A stretch of DNA of 64,000 bases from an uncultured bacterium. Lineage in GTDB: Bacteria > Bacillota > Clostridia > Oscillospirales > Ruminococcaceae. The notes under the pieces were generated by a model. The model had not been told where the DNA came from, searched no databases, and saw only the letters and a program-made list of their open reading frames with translations. The stretch is from contig CAKXHL010000002.1 of assembly GCA_934875375.1 (NCBI GenBank), forward strand, positions 1 to 64,000, in the 5' to 3' direction. Positions 24,172 to 32,155 of the stretch are shown here, in pieces. The first letter of the stretch is position 1. Each line of letters begins with the position of its first letter. Position numbers and translations under genes: made by a program.

Positions 24172-25008
24172 TTATTTTATAATTCCTTTCTCACGAAGAA
24201 TCCCGGCAAGCTTTGGAAACGCCCGCAGTGGGTTGTTCCAGTAAATGTCCTCAAATTGGTCCGGAGTAAAAATCTGTCGGATGGTTTCATCGTACTCGCC
24301 GAAAGCGGACAGCGCAATCGGCGGGCAGAAATCCGTTCCGTAAAGGATCTGCCGGTAAGCGTCGGGATACTGGTGGATCGCGTGGTCATAGGCCGAAATG
24401 GTAGCTTCCACATCCTCCATGGCGCTGGCTCCCGGCTCAAAGGTTCCGCTGAAGTCGCTATACAGGTTGGGAACGCCGTGCATTGCCTGAACGCACTCGT
24501 CAAAGCGCGGGTCGTCCAGATGGGCAACGATAAAGTTGACATCCGGATAGGCAAGCGCCACGTTGCGCACATATTTCGCGTTGGAACCCTCCATATCGTC
24601 ATCCGTGGGCAGATGCAGCGAAGGCAGCCCGGTATGATAGGTGACCGACAGGCCATACCGGCGGGCAAAATCATAAATGCACATCATTTTTTCATCGTCC
24701 GCCCGGCCCTTTTGATAGGTTAAAAAAATCTTTAGGCCTACCACCTTGCACTCCGGCCGCGCCAGCATCTTTTCTTCGATTGCCGACAGCTGGGGCAAAA
24801 TTTCCTTGTGAATATCGATACTAGGGGATAAAAACAACCGCTCATCCGCCGCGGCTATCTGCCAGGATTCATCCGGCATCTGCGCGTTGGCAAACTGAGG
24901 CAGAAACTCCATGATGATGGCGTATCCTCCGGGGTTTTGATAATAAGCGTCTTTAATTTTCTGGTTTACAATGTGGGTGTGACAGTCTATTCTGCGTTGA
25001 TTTTCCAT
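24172..25008 (-). CDS. Amidohydrolase-family protein (TIM-barrel, amidohydro_2)
   Basis: A 278-residue cytosolic enzyme. Metal ligands are visible in DCHTH (residues 8-12), a later VTYHTGLP, VAHLDDPRF and YGTDFCPP, the usual order of amidohydrolase_2 enzymes. These hydrolyse C-N or C-C bonds or decarboxylate ring compounds; the substrate is not evident. It is translationally joined to a PnuC transporter, an unusual partner, and follows a GNAT acetyltransferase on the same strand. Confidence 0.8.
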   Translation of the reverse strand: MENQRRIDCHTHIVNQKIKDAYYQNPGGYAIIMEFLPQFANAQMPDESWQIAAADERLFLSPSIDIHKEILPQLSAIEEKMLARPECKVVGLKIFLTYQKGRADDEKMMCIYDFARRYGLSVTYHTGLPSLHLPTDDDMEGSNAKYVRNVALAYPDVNFIVAHLDDPRFDECVQAMHGVPNLYSDFSGTFEPGASAMEDVEATISAYDHAIHQYPDAYRQILYGTDFCPPIALSAFGEYDETIRQIFTPDQFEDIYWNNPLRAFPKLAGILREKGIIK

Positions 25009-25099
25009 TGTCCTCTCCTATTCTACCGTCCCACAAAGCCGCCTTTTTTGTTGAAAGCGGTGCAGGGCCGGTTTCCTTTCACACAGCAAACCGACTTTA

Positions 25100-25657
25100 T
25101 CACGGCGCGTTGATGCTTTCCAGCATCCGCATCATTTCAATCCTCACTTCATGTCTTTCCAAATCCTCATTGGAATAGTGGAACAGATCCAGCCCGCCGA
25201 TGGCAAAACCCTGGGACAGATAAAAACCAATCGCCGGCATGTTGCAGCTCTGGGTTTCCAGCACCAGCATCCGGGCCCCGGCCTTTTCCGCCACGCTGAC
25301 GGCATATCTCATCAAAACGGTGCCGGCTCCCGTTCTCCGAAACGGTTCCTCTACGAACAGGTTGGCCACCCGCATCCGGTTGTTCCATCTCTCCGGATTC
25401 AGTTCCAGATAGCCTGCAATTTGCTCCTCGTCATCCACCGCGGCAAACAGCATCGGCGCCGCCATGTGATCTTTCATCCAAGAGACTTCCAGTTCTTTCT
25501 CCACCGGGGCGTCAAACATCTTTTTGCGAAATTCTATCCGGCTCACGCCCCGTTCCTCTACAATCTGGACATCCAGATAGGAATCGGTCCGGTACCGAAA
25601 CTGCCGTGTTCTCCCTTTCCAGGAATCGTCCAGCTTTACGATTCGATATGCCGCCAT
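25100..25657 (-). CDS. GNAT-family N-acetyltransferase
   Basis: A 185-residue protein. The acetyl-CoA loop FRRTGAGTVLM (about 107-117) and the following helix match motif A; LETQSCNMPAIGFYLSQGF is motif B. The N-terminal third is variable. GNAT enzymes acetylate small amines, peptides or antibiotics; the substrate cannot be told. SD GGAGG precedes the ATG. It sits in a minus-strand run with two HAD phosphatases upstream. Confidence 0.85.
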   Translation of the reverse strand: MAAYRIVKLDDSWKGRTRQFRYRTDSYLDVQIVEERGVSRIEFRKKMFDAPVEKELEVSWMKDHMAAPMLFAAVDDEEQIAGYLELNPERWNNRMRVANLFVEEPFRRTGAGTVLMRYAVSVAEKAGARMLVLETQSCNMPAIGFYLSQGFAIGGLDLFHYSNEDLERHEVRIEMMRMLESINAP

Positions 25658-25683
25658 GCAGCTTCCTCCTGCTTTTTTGCAGC

Positions 25684-26325
25684 CTATTCTCCGATCAATG
25701 CCTTTACGGCCCGGGGGATATCCGCGGCGCAGGCCACTCGAATGTCTGCGCCGTCCACCTCATGGGGCAGATAGCCGTATTGACAGCCGATAAACGGCAG
25801 CCCGTTGTCCCGGGCCGCCTGCATGTCGTGATGGCGGTCCCCCACCATCACCGCTTTGTCCGGCCGGATTTTATCCAGCACCATCTTCAGGGTATCCGAT
25901 TTGGTGCAGCCCGGTTCCGCTCCCTGCAGCCAGGTAAAATAGGGCGCCAGCCCCAGCGCGGACGCAATTTTACGCACATAACCATTGGTGCCGTTGGTGC
26001 ACACGGCAAGAATATATCCCGCTTCCGACAGCTGACGGATCATCTGCGGCACCCCGTCAAAAGCGCCGTGATACCGGTCGATGTTGCGGTATTCCGCCTC
26101 GGCGGTCAGCGCCATAAATTCATCAAACCGCTCCATCGGCGCGCCGGGCAGAAGGCCCTGGTAGATCTGCTCGTCCACACAGCCCATCAGCCGCATCACC
26201 GTATCGTCATCCGCCTGGGCGCCGGCAAACTTTTGCAGCACCTCTTTGTAAGTGGGAATGATAAACAGCTCAATGCGGTTGAGGGTGCCGTCCATGTCGA
26301 ATACGACCAGCTTTTTTTCCTTCAT
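25684..26325 (-). CDS. HAD-superfamily phosphatase (phosphoglycolate phosphatase-like)
   Basis: A 213-residue protein. Motif I VVFDMDGTLN, motif II VCTNG, and motif III/IV with KSDTLKMVLDK and MVGDRHHDMQAA are all present, so it should be active. The alpha-helical cap follows motif I. The ATG at 26325 with AGAGGTG is preferred to an upstream start. It is similar to Gph/PpaX-type enzymes that dephosphorylate small sugar or glycolate phosphates. It starts just after another HAD gene. Confidence 0.88.
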   Translation of the reverse strand: MKEKKLVVFDMDGTLNRIELFIIPTYKEVLQKFAGAQADDDTVMRLMGCVDEQIYQGLLPGAPMERFDEFMALTAEAEYRNIDRYHGAFDGVPQMIRQLSEAGYILAVCTNGTNGYVRKIASALGLAPYFTWLQGAEPGCTKSDTLKMVLDKIRPDKAVMVGDRHHDMQAARDNGLPFIGCQYGYLPHEVDGADIRVACAADIPRAVKALIGE

Positions 26326-26335
26326 CACCGCACCT

Positions 26336-27148
26336 CTATTCTCCCAGGATAAACTGTTCCACAACCACCGCTACACCGTCCTCGTCGTTGGATACGGTCA
26401 CATGGTCGGCAGCCGCCTTGACCGGCTCCTGCGCGTTGGCCATCGCCACGCCCAGGCCTGCAAATTCAATCATCGACCGGTCGTTAAAGCCGTCGCCGCA
26501 GGCAATCATCTGCTCGCGCTCCATTCCCAAATGCTCCAGCAGCTTGCCCAGCGAATAGGCTTTATCAATGTTTTTCGGCATGATTTCCAAAAAGAACGGC
26601 TCCGACCGCAGTACGCTCAACATGTCTCCCAGCCGGGCCTTGACCTTCTTTTCCACCTCGGCCAGATACTCCCCGTCCTCGACCATCAGGCATTTGGTCA
26701 CCGGAAAGTTGACAAAGCTCTTAAAATCCTCTACTTCCCGCACTTCCATCTTGTTGATGCGGGATTCCAGTTCCACATATTGGTCGTCCTTTTTGGGGGT
26801 GATGACCGTTTCCTCCAGATAGGTCATAATATTGGTCTTGTATTCCCGGGACATATCGTATAAAAGAGCGGGCATATCAGCCGGCAGCGTCTTTTGATAA
26901 ATCACCTCGCCGGTCTGAGCATTGATGATCCGCCCGCCGTTGAAAGACAGGATGTAGCCGCCATACTCCTCCAGCTCCAGCTGCTTGGCCACTGGCATGA
27001 TGCCGTAGGTAGGCCGCCCGGAGGCCAGCACGATTTTGACCCCTTTCTCCTGGGCTTTTTTTAACGCTGCCCGGGTGCGGGGGGTAATTTCTTTTTTCGA
27101 GTTGGTCAGGGTGCCGTCGATGTCCAGCACCAGGATTTTGTATTCCAT
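26336..27148 (-). CDS. Cof-type HAD-IIB hydrolase
   Basis: A 270-residue protein. Motif I LDIDGTLTN begins at residue 8, IVLASGRPTYG is motif II, and IACGDGFNDRSMIEFA is motif IV, the Cof/YidA pattern with a large C2 cap. These enzymes dephosphorylate sugar phosphates or FMN-type compounds with broad specificity. The start is trimmed to ATG 27148, which has GGAGAG before it. A promoter lies 39 bases upstream. Confidence 0.9.
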   Translation of the reverse strand: MEYKILVLDIDGTLTNSKKEITPRTRAALKKAQEKGVKIVLASGRPTYGIMPVAKQLELEEYGGYILSFNGGRIINAQTGEVIYQKTLPADMPALLYDMSREYKTNIMTYLEETVITPKKDDQYVELESRINKMEVREVEDFKSFVNFPVTKCLMVEDGEYLAEVEKKVKARLGDMLSVLRSEPFFLEIMPKNIDKAYSLGKLLEHLGMEREQMIACGDGFNDRSMIEFAGLGVAMANAQEPVKAAADHVTVSNDEDGVAVVVEQFILGE

Positions 27149-27186
27149 AGCGACTCTCCATTCCTCTTTCCAAAATTTCGCAGACC

Positions 27187-27216
27187 AGTATAGCATATTT
27201 TCCCCGTTTCTGTCTA
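27187..27216 (-). promoter_or_regulatory. Candidate promoter of the HAD-GNAT-amidohydrolase-pnuC operon
   Basis: On the minus strand, TAGACA (27211-27216), 18 bases, then TATACT (27187-27192). Confidence 0.5.
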
Positions 27217-27284
27217 TTTTTTGGGCGCAAAACTTGACATTTTTCTCCCGCTTTGTAGACTGAAAAGCAAGCGAGGTGAAAAAC

Positions 27285-27584
27285 ATGGTCCAGCGGGAGG
27301 ATTTTTTTGAACGGGTATGGGAATTGGTAGCCGAAATCCCATACGGCCGGGTGGCAACTTACGGGCAGCTGGCAGATATGCTGGGCTATCCCCGGCACGC
27401 CAGACTGGCCGGTGCCGCCGTGCACCACGCGCCCCAGGGCCTGCCCTGCCACCGGGTCGTCGCCTCAAACGGGCGCTGCGCGCCCCACTGGCCAGAGCAG
27501 CAAATGTTGCTTTTGCAGGAAGGCGTTTCCATTTTGCCCGGCGGCAAGGCAGATCTTGCCCATTATCGCTGGGAAGGATTATAA
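27285..27584 (+). CDS. MGMT-family DNA-binding protein
   Basis: A 99-residue protein that consists only of the C-terminal DNA-binding and active-site domain of methylguanine methyltransferases. The active-site segment PCHRVVASNG keeps the cysteine, unlike ATL proteins where it is Trp. GRVATYGQLAD gives the HTH. It may be a minimal alkyltransferase or a damage-recognition protein. GAGGTG precedes ATG 27285. It is divergent from the HAD operon. Confidence 0.85.
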   Translation: MVQREDFFERVWELVAEIPYGRVATYGQLADMLGYPRHARLAGAAVHHAPQGLPCHRVVASNGRCAPHWPEQQMLLLQEGVSILPGGKADLAHYRWEGL

Positions 27585-27695
27585 AAACTGGAAAAAAGAC
27601 GATGGAATGGCAAATACTTTGCATTGCGTCCAGCGGTTTTTTCATGATAGGCTTTGTCCGAACCGAAAGGTAAAATCAAAAATGGAGGAATCCTG

Positions 27696-28757
27696 ATGAA
27701 AAAACTGTTCGCATTTCTTCTCGCGGCGCTCACCGCCGCTTCTGTAACGGCCACGGCCTTTGCGCAGGAAGCCGCGCCGTCCGCCACCCTGCAGGTGGGC
27801 TCTGCCGACGGCTTGACCCTCGACGGCAGCGCGTTGCTGCATCCCGGCCAGGAATACCGTTTTCCGCTGATGATCGCTGAAAACGGCGAAGAGGCCCGTC
27901 CCATGACGGTGGAGGACATGCAGGTCTATGACATCAAAGTAACCGCCAAATCCGGCGCCGGCGCTATGGCCGATGCCGGGCGCCTGGAATCCGGCCGTCA
28001 GCAGTATCTCTCCCTGACCCCCGGCGCAATTTTCACCGTTTCGCCCCAGGATGTCAAATACACGGTCTCTCTTTCTTTCAAAAACAGCTCCGCTGTTCTT
28101 TCTCAGGTTACCGTCCAGTGGAAAGTAGGCTACCCTTCTGTGGATGACGGCGATCTGGGTGCCTCTACCGCCATTGACCCGTCTGCTCCGGTGCTCACCA
28201 AAGAGCAGCTGGCCGCCATTGAGAAAATCACCGGCGACGGGCAGGCTTCCTTTACCGGCAGCGGCTGGCAGTTCCATGTCCGCCTGCTGGATCAGGAAGC
28301 GGTGAACTTTCACTACTCCGCTCAAAACATCAAGGCTGTTTCCGACCGGTATCCAGAGGCTGATTTCCGCTTTCTTACCTTTGGCGGCAAGCCTGCTTTT
28401 GATTTCTACGGCACCCTGACTCTGGACGTATCCGCCGTGCTGGAAGAGTATGAAGATTTGTATTTGTACCGTTACTTGGACGGTGTGCTCTATTCCTTGA
28501 AATATGATCTGGATCAGGATGCCCAAACCATTTCCATTCGGACCAAGCAGTTGGGCAGCTATATCGTCTCGGACACAAAGATTCCCAACGGCACCGCGGT
28601 GGGCGGCAGCTCCTCCGGCAGTGCGGGCAATTCCGGCTCCGGCTCCGATAAAGGCAACCCCTCCACCGGCGGGACCGACTTTACCGCAATCGCCCTAGCG
28701 CTGGGCTCTGTCAGCCTGGCAGGCGCGGCGGCCGCAGTAAAATACCGCAGAAAATAA
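27696..28757 (+). CDS. Secreted protein with NPSTG-type sortase signal
   Basis: A 353-residue surface protein. A signal peptide (residues 1-23, ending ATAFA) is followed by two beta-rich regions with no family I recognise, and a Gly/Ser linker. The C-terminus is a sorting signal: NPSTG, a hydrophobic stretch (about 20 residues), then KYRRK. NPxTG-type signals are recognised by sortases in several Firmicutes. Only the anchoring is inferred; the function is unknown. GGAGG precedes ATG 27696. No sortase gene is near. Confidence 0.8.
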   Translation: MKKLFAFLLAALTAASVTATAFAQEAAPSATLQVGSADGLTLDGSALLHPGQEYRFPLMIAENGEEARPMTVEDMQVYDIKVTAKSGAGAMADAGRLESGRQQYLSLTPGAIFTVSPQDVKYTVSLSFKNSSAVLSQVTVQWKVGYPSVDDGDLGASTAIDPSAPVLTKEQLAAIEKITGDGQASFTGSGWQFHVRLLDQEAVNFHYSAQNIKAVSDRYPEADFRFLTFGGKPAFDFYGTLTLDVSAVLEEYEDLYLYRYLDGVLYSLKYDLDQDAQTISIRTKQLGSYIVSDTKIPNGTAVGGSSSGSAGNSGSGSDKGNPSTGGTDFTAIALALGSVSLAGAAAAVKYRRK

Positions 28758-28780
28758 GCATATCCATCCGCACTTTTACA

Positions 28781-28821
28781 AAGAAGGCGCAGAGTAAAAT
28801 TACTCTGCGCCTTCTTTTTTT
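28781..28821. terminator. Bidirectional terminator between surface protein and HTH gene
   Basis: 16-bp arms (28781-28796 and 28801-28816) with an AAAT loop, followed by T7. It overlaps the end of the convergent HTH gene. Confidence 0.9.
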
Positions 28822-29057
28822 ACAGTACGTTTCGGCGGGGTCGGATCATCGGTCAGCCCCACCAGATAATCCATGCTGACATCATAAAAGACCGCCAGCT
28901 TTATCAGCACCTCAACGGGATAATTCAGCACGCCGATTTCATACTGGAAATAAGTATTTTGCTTGACATGCAGATAATCCGCCACCTTTTGCTGGGTCAG
29001 GTCGCGCTCCTCCCTTAGGTTTCGAATCCGTTCAAATTTCAGCATCTCCGTTTTCAT
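28800..29057 (-). CDS. XRE-family regulator, module 1
   Basis: An 85-residue protein that is mostly one HTH_3 domain (about 8-65): NLREERDLTQQKVADYLHVK, a turn, then YFQYEIG and a C-terminal DYLVGLTDD. It is typical of small Cro/C1-type repressors. It is divergent from a 78-residue gene with an operator-like repeat between them, and a second HTH plus homologous small gene follows 700 bases on. It probably represses itself and the small gene. Confidence 0.85.
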   Translation of the reverse strand: MKTEMLKFERIRNLREERDLTQQKVADYLHVKQNTYFQYEIGVLNYPVEVLIKLAVFYDVSMDYLVGLTDDPTPPKRTVKKEGAE

Positions 29058-29081
29058 TGTATCACCAACAAAACCATATTC

Positions 29082-29127
29082 TATCTGAAAACAAGATATT
29101 GCTTTTTATCTTATTTTCAGATAAACT
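29082..29127. promoter_or_regulatory. Operator and divergent promoter of HTH module 1
   Basis: 17-bp arms at 29082-29098 and 29107-29123 (TATCTGAAAA and its complement), with one mismatch. They overlap a plus-strand promoter, TTGCTT-N17-TAAACT (29099-29127). Confidence 0.65.
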
Positions 29128-29146
29128 AATGATGAGGTGGTGTTTC

Positions 29147-29383
29147 ATGCGACTGATCGAAGAAATCTTATATCGAAAAACAAAAGGGCTGCACGTCCAA
29201 ATTGTTCTGCCCCGCCGCGAGGATGAACTGCTGCCGCTGATCGAATGCGGGTGTACCCAAATGCTTCTGCAGATCCGCGATATTCTGGAGGATCCCCAGA
29301 TGCGCAAGGAAGGATGCGCCCGGCAAATCCGTTATATCCGGTATCTGTTTGCCGACGAAGGGGTTTTGCTCAAAAAAAAGTAA
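29147..29383 (+). CDS. Hypothetical 78-residue protein, module 1
   Basis: A small alpha/beta soluble protein. It aligns over its whole length with the 78-residue product at 29850, sharing EEIL near the start, a VQ-x(3)-P step, RDILE in the middle and QIRYIRY plus DEGV near the end. I know no named family. ATG 29147 has GAGGTGG upstream, shortening a longer frame. It is divergent from an XRE regulator with a shared operator. Confidence 0.75.
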   Translation: MRLIEEILYRKTKGLHVQIVLPRREDELLPLIECGCTQMLLQIRDILEDPQMRKEGCARQIRYIRYLFADEGVLLKKK

Positions 29384-29415
29384 CCCCGTTTTCCCATACC
29401 GTATAAAAACCGGTC

Positions 29416-29450
29416 AAAACAGGCGGAGCGCCACTCCGCCTGTTTTCTTT
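29416..29450. terminator. Bidirectional terminator between the two HTH modules
   Basis: 13-bp arms (29416-29428 and 29434-29446), A4 before and T4 plus CTTT after. Convergent genes flank it. Confidence 0.9.
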
Positions 29451-29473
29451 TGGATACGTTTCATCATAGACTG

Positions 29474-29740
29474 TTATCCTTTTTCTTCCAATTTTTTGTA
29501 AAAATCCTCGAGCAAGCTTTTTTCCTCCACACCCAATACCCGACTAAAACATACCAGTTCATAATCGGTCACGATGCGAAGATTCCGTTCGATTCTGCTA
29601 ATCATCTGTTGATCGATATTCACATTCATCGTCTGCATTCTGGCGGCCAGCTGCGCCTGGGAAAGTCCCTTCTCCCGCCGGAGTGTCTCCAGCCGGCTGC
29701 CAATGATGTTTTTGCTGCCGTCATAGTCTATTTTCTTCAT
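29474..29740 (-). CDS. XRE-family regulator, module 2
   Basis: An 88-residue protein with one HTH_3 domain: GSRLETLRREKGLSQAQLAA, then ISRIERNLR, and a helical tail. It is not closely similar to the module 1 regulator although both sit divergent from homologous small genes. The ATG at 29740 follows GTGGAG; a GTG at 29752 is less likely. Palindromes with ACGTTA half sites between the genes are likely binding sites. Confidence 0.85.
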   Translation of the reverse strand: MKKIDYDGSKNIIGSRLETLRREKGLSQAQLAARMQTMNVNIDQQMISRIERNLRIVTDYELVCFSRVLGVEEKSLLEDFYKKLEEKG

Positions 29741-29750
29741 TTGCGTCTCC

Positions 29751-29824
29751 ACGTTAATGTAACGTATCTGTTATTGACATTATCACAAAGGGGAGAGTAG
29801 AATTACGTTATATAAACGTAATTC
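29751..29824. promoter_or_regulatory. Operators and promoter of HTH module 2
   Basis: A plus-strand promoter TTGACA (29774-29779)-N18-TAGAAT (29798-29803). Its -10 region is covered by the palindrome GAATTACGTT/AACGTAATTC (29800-29824). A second repeat, ACGTTA-ATG-TAACGT (29751-29765), overlaps the HTH ribosome site. Confidence 0.7.
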
Positions 29825-29849
29825 AATCATTATTATGGAGTGAAGGCCT

Positions 29850-30086
29850 ATGACTTTATACGAAGAATTGCTTTGGGGTTGCCTGCGGGATCTTCCAGTG
29901 CAGGTGACTTTCCCAAATTTGACAGTCAATCCCAACGATCTGGTGGAGATGAAAAGCTTTCTGGCAATCGAGCGCATCCGGGACATTCTGGAAAAAGAAG
30001 GTCTTACCGACCAGGAGCGCACCATGCAGATTCGGTATATCATTTACACGTTGGAGGCAGAAGGCGTCTCCATTCAAAACCGGTAA
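29850..30086 (+). CDS. Hypothetical 78-residue protein, module 2
   Basis: A small alpha/beta protein homologous to the product at 29147, with the conserved EELL, VQVTFPNL, RDILEKEG and QIRYIIYTLEAEGV. Equal length and conserved ends suggest a real family. The start ATG lies after GGAGTGAAGG. It is controlled from a strong promoter covered by an operator. Function unknown; regulators paired with a tiny partner can be a toxin or antitoxin pair, a phage remnant or a switch. Confidence 0.75.
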   Translation: MTLYEELLWGCLRDLPVQVTFPNLTVNPNDLVEMKSFLAIERIRDILEKEGLTDQERTMQIRYIIYTLEAEGVSIQNR

Positions 30087-30090
30087 AAAG

Positions 30091-30120
30091 AAAAAGGGGC
30101 GGCAGCCCCTTTTTCTTTTT
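30091..30120. terminator. Bidirectional terminator before glpK
   Basis: AAAAAGGGGC (30091-30100) and GCCCCTTTTT (30105-30114) with a 4-base loop and further T. Convergent genes on both sides. Confidence 0.95.
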
Positions 30121-30126
30121 TTGACT

Positions 30127-31620
30127 TTACTCTTCTTCTGCCCAATCCAAAGCACGGCTCACAGCCTTGCGCCAGCCGCGCAGCAGCTTTTGCCGCTGCT
30201 GTTCCTGCATCTGCGGCAGATACCGTTCCTGCGGCTTCCAGGTGGCGCGGATTTCGTCCAGATCCCGCCATACGCCCACCGCAAGCCCTGCTAAAAATGC
30301 CGCGCCCAGCGCCGTTGTCTCGGCAACGCCGGGCCGCAGCACCGACCGGCCGATCATATCCGCCTGAAACTGCATCAAAAACCGGTTGGCCGAAGCGCCG
30401 CCGTCCACCCGCAGGTTTTCCAGTTCCACGCCGGTATCCTCCTCCATCGCGTGCAGCACATCGCAGGTCTGATACGCGATGGATTCCAGCGCCGCCCGGA
30501 TGATATGCTCCCGGCTGGTTCCCCGGGTCACGCCTAATATGGCCCCTCTGGCATACATATCCCAATGAGGAGCGCCCAGCCCCGTAAAAGCGGGGACGAT
30601 GTAAACCCCGCCGTTATCCGCCACCTTCTGCGCAAAATATTCCGTGTCCGCCGCTTCGGTGACAAACCGCAGCTGGTCCCGCACCCACTGGATGACCGCG
30701 CCGCCGACAAATACGCTGCCCTCCAGCGCATAACTGATCTTTCCGCCGAGTCCCGCGGCAATGGTAGTCAAAAGTCCGTTTTTGCTGTGAACCATCTGAT
30801 CGCCGGTGTTCATCAGCAAAAAGCAGCCAGTGCCGTAGGTATTCTTGGCCTCGCCCTTGAAAAAGCAAGCCTGGCCAAACAGCGCGGCCTGCTGATCCCC
30901 GGCGATGCCCGCAATCGGCACCTGCACCCCCTGGATATTGACCGTGCCGTATACCTCGCTGGAATTTCTCACCTGCGGCAGCATCTCCATCGGAATGTCC
31001 AGCTCCCGGCAGATCCGCTCGTCCCAGCAAAGATCCTTTATATTATACAGCATGGTGCGGGAGGCGTTGGTATAATCCGTGATATGCACCTTTCCGCCGG
31101 TGAGCTTCCAGACAAGCCAGCTGTCCACCGTGCCGAACAGCACCTCGCCCCGCCTGGCCTTTTCCCGAACGCCGGGCACATGATCCAAAATCCACTTGAT
31201 CTTGGTGGCGGAGAAATACGCGTCCACCAAAAGCCCGGTTTTCTCCTTGATGTACGCCGTTAAATCCGGGTCTTCCTTGATCTGCTCGCACAATTTGGCA
31301 GTGCGCCGGCACTGCCAGACAATGGCGTTATACACCGGCCGTCCAGTGGCCTTATCCCATAAAATAGTAGTTTCCCGCTGATTGGTAATGCCCACCGCCG
31401 CAATCTCCTCCGGCGTTATGCCCGTCTGCGCCAGCACTTCCATCAACACGCCATACTGGGAGGAATAAATCTCCATCGGGTCGTGCTCCACCCAGCCGGG
31501 CTGGGGATAAAGCTGCGTGTATTCTTTTTGCGCCATGCCAATCACATGCTGCCCTTTGTCAAATATGATGCAGCGGGAACTGGTGGTTCCCTGATCCAGC
31601 GCCACGATATATTGTTTCAT
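30127..31620 (-). CDS. glpK: Glycerol kinase
   Basis: A 497-residue enzyme phosphorylating glycerol to glycerol-3-phosphate with ATP. The FGGY-kinase pattern is complete: DQGTTSSRC at residues 8-16, PGWVEHDP, TNQRETT, GTGCFLLMNTG and GGASANRFLMQFQADM. The length is that of the family. The start is ATG 31620 with GCGAGGTG. No glycerol facilitator or glpD gene is adjacent, so it appears to be a single-gene unit between the HTH modules and alaS. Confidence 0.97.
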   Translation of the reverse strand: MKQYIVALDQGTTSSRCIIFDKGQHVIGMAQKEYTQLYPQPGWVEHDPMEIYSSQYGVLMEVLAQTGITPEEIAAVGITNQRETTILWDKATGRPVYNAIVWQCRRTAKLCEQIKEDPDLTAYIKEKTGLLVDAYFSATKIKWILDHVPGVREKARRGEVLFGTVDSWLVWKLTGGKVHITDYTNASRTMLYNIKDLCWDERICRELDIPMEMLPQVRNSSEVYGTVNIQGVQVPIAGIAGDQQAALFGQACFFKGEAKNTYGTGCFLLMNTGDQMVHSKNGLLTTIAAGLGGKISYALEGSVFVGGAVIQWVRDQLRFVTEAADTEYFAQKVADNGGVYIVPAFTGLGAPHWDMYARGAILGVTRGTSREHIIRAALESIAYQTCDVLHAMEEDTGVELENLRVDGGASANRFLMQFQADMIGRSVLRPGVAETTALGAAFLAGLAVGVWRDLDEIRATWKPQERYLPQMQEQQRQKLLRGWRKAVSRALDWAEEE

Positions 31621-31841
31621 TGTCCGCACCTCGCCTGTCCAAATGGCCGCTTTCTTTTTATCCGGGCCGTTTTCGCCGTTTTATAATAAGGTTAGTATAA
31701 CAGCACGAAAGGGGAGCTGTCCAGCCCGTCCTGGGCAAAACGCAGATTCTCCTCAAAAGCCTGTATTTCTTTTTCCAGGCGGCCAAAGCCGTACGAGTCT
31801 TTGGAAAGCCTCCTTTTTCGCCGGTTTTCGCAATTTTCCCA

Positions 31842-31871
31842 TTGACATTTTTCATCCGCCGTGTTTATAAT
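31842..31871 (+). promoter_or_regulatory. alaS promoter
   Basis: TTGACA (31842-31847), 18 bases, TATAAT (31866-31871); both boxes match the sigma-A consensus. The transcript would start near 31878, at the head of the T-box leader. The preceding stretch 31621-31841 shows nothing else of note. Confidence 0.85.
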
Positions 31872-31877
31872 GATATT

Positions 31878-32114
31878 TGTAACAATGCGCTGAAAAGACC
31901 AGTGTCCGCCCGTTTTGCCTTTAGAGAGGAAGGCCTTTGGCTGCAAGCTTTCCCAAAGCACGGATACAAGCCATCTTGGAGCAGCGGCGTGAAAAGCGCT
32001 GACGGCTGGCCCCGTTACAGGCCGCAAAGTGACATTGCCCTTTTGGGCGGTGTAATACGGGTGGTACCGCGGAGTGTTCGCTTCGTCCCAGATCATGGGG
32101 CGGGGCGTTTTTTT
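31878..32114 (+). promoter_or_regulatory. T-box leader of alaS
   Basis: The leader contains the T-box GGGTGGTACCGCGG (32059-32072), whose TGGT-type bulge pairs with uncharged tRNA CCA ends. A stem III (ACATTGCCC/GGGCGGTGT) precedes it, and a GC-rich terminator with T7 (32081-32114) follows. AGAGAG near 31924 marks stem I. A GCC at 31970-31972 ahead of TTGGAG is a possible alanine specifier, which is inference. Uncharged tRNA-Ala should switch on alaS. Confidence 0.9.
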
Positions 32115-32155
32115 GCCGCCTGGAAAATGAAAACAAAGAAAGCAGGATGAACAAA

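Noticed and set aside
25009..25099. NAD-type riboswitch before the amidohydrolase-pnuC pair
   Set aside because: The 91-base gap has no recognisable riboswitch core and the pair is probably transcribed from further upstream.
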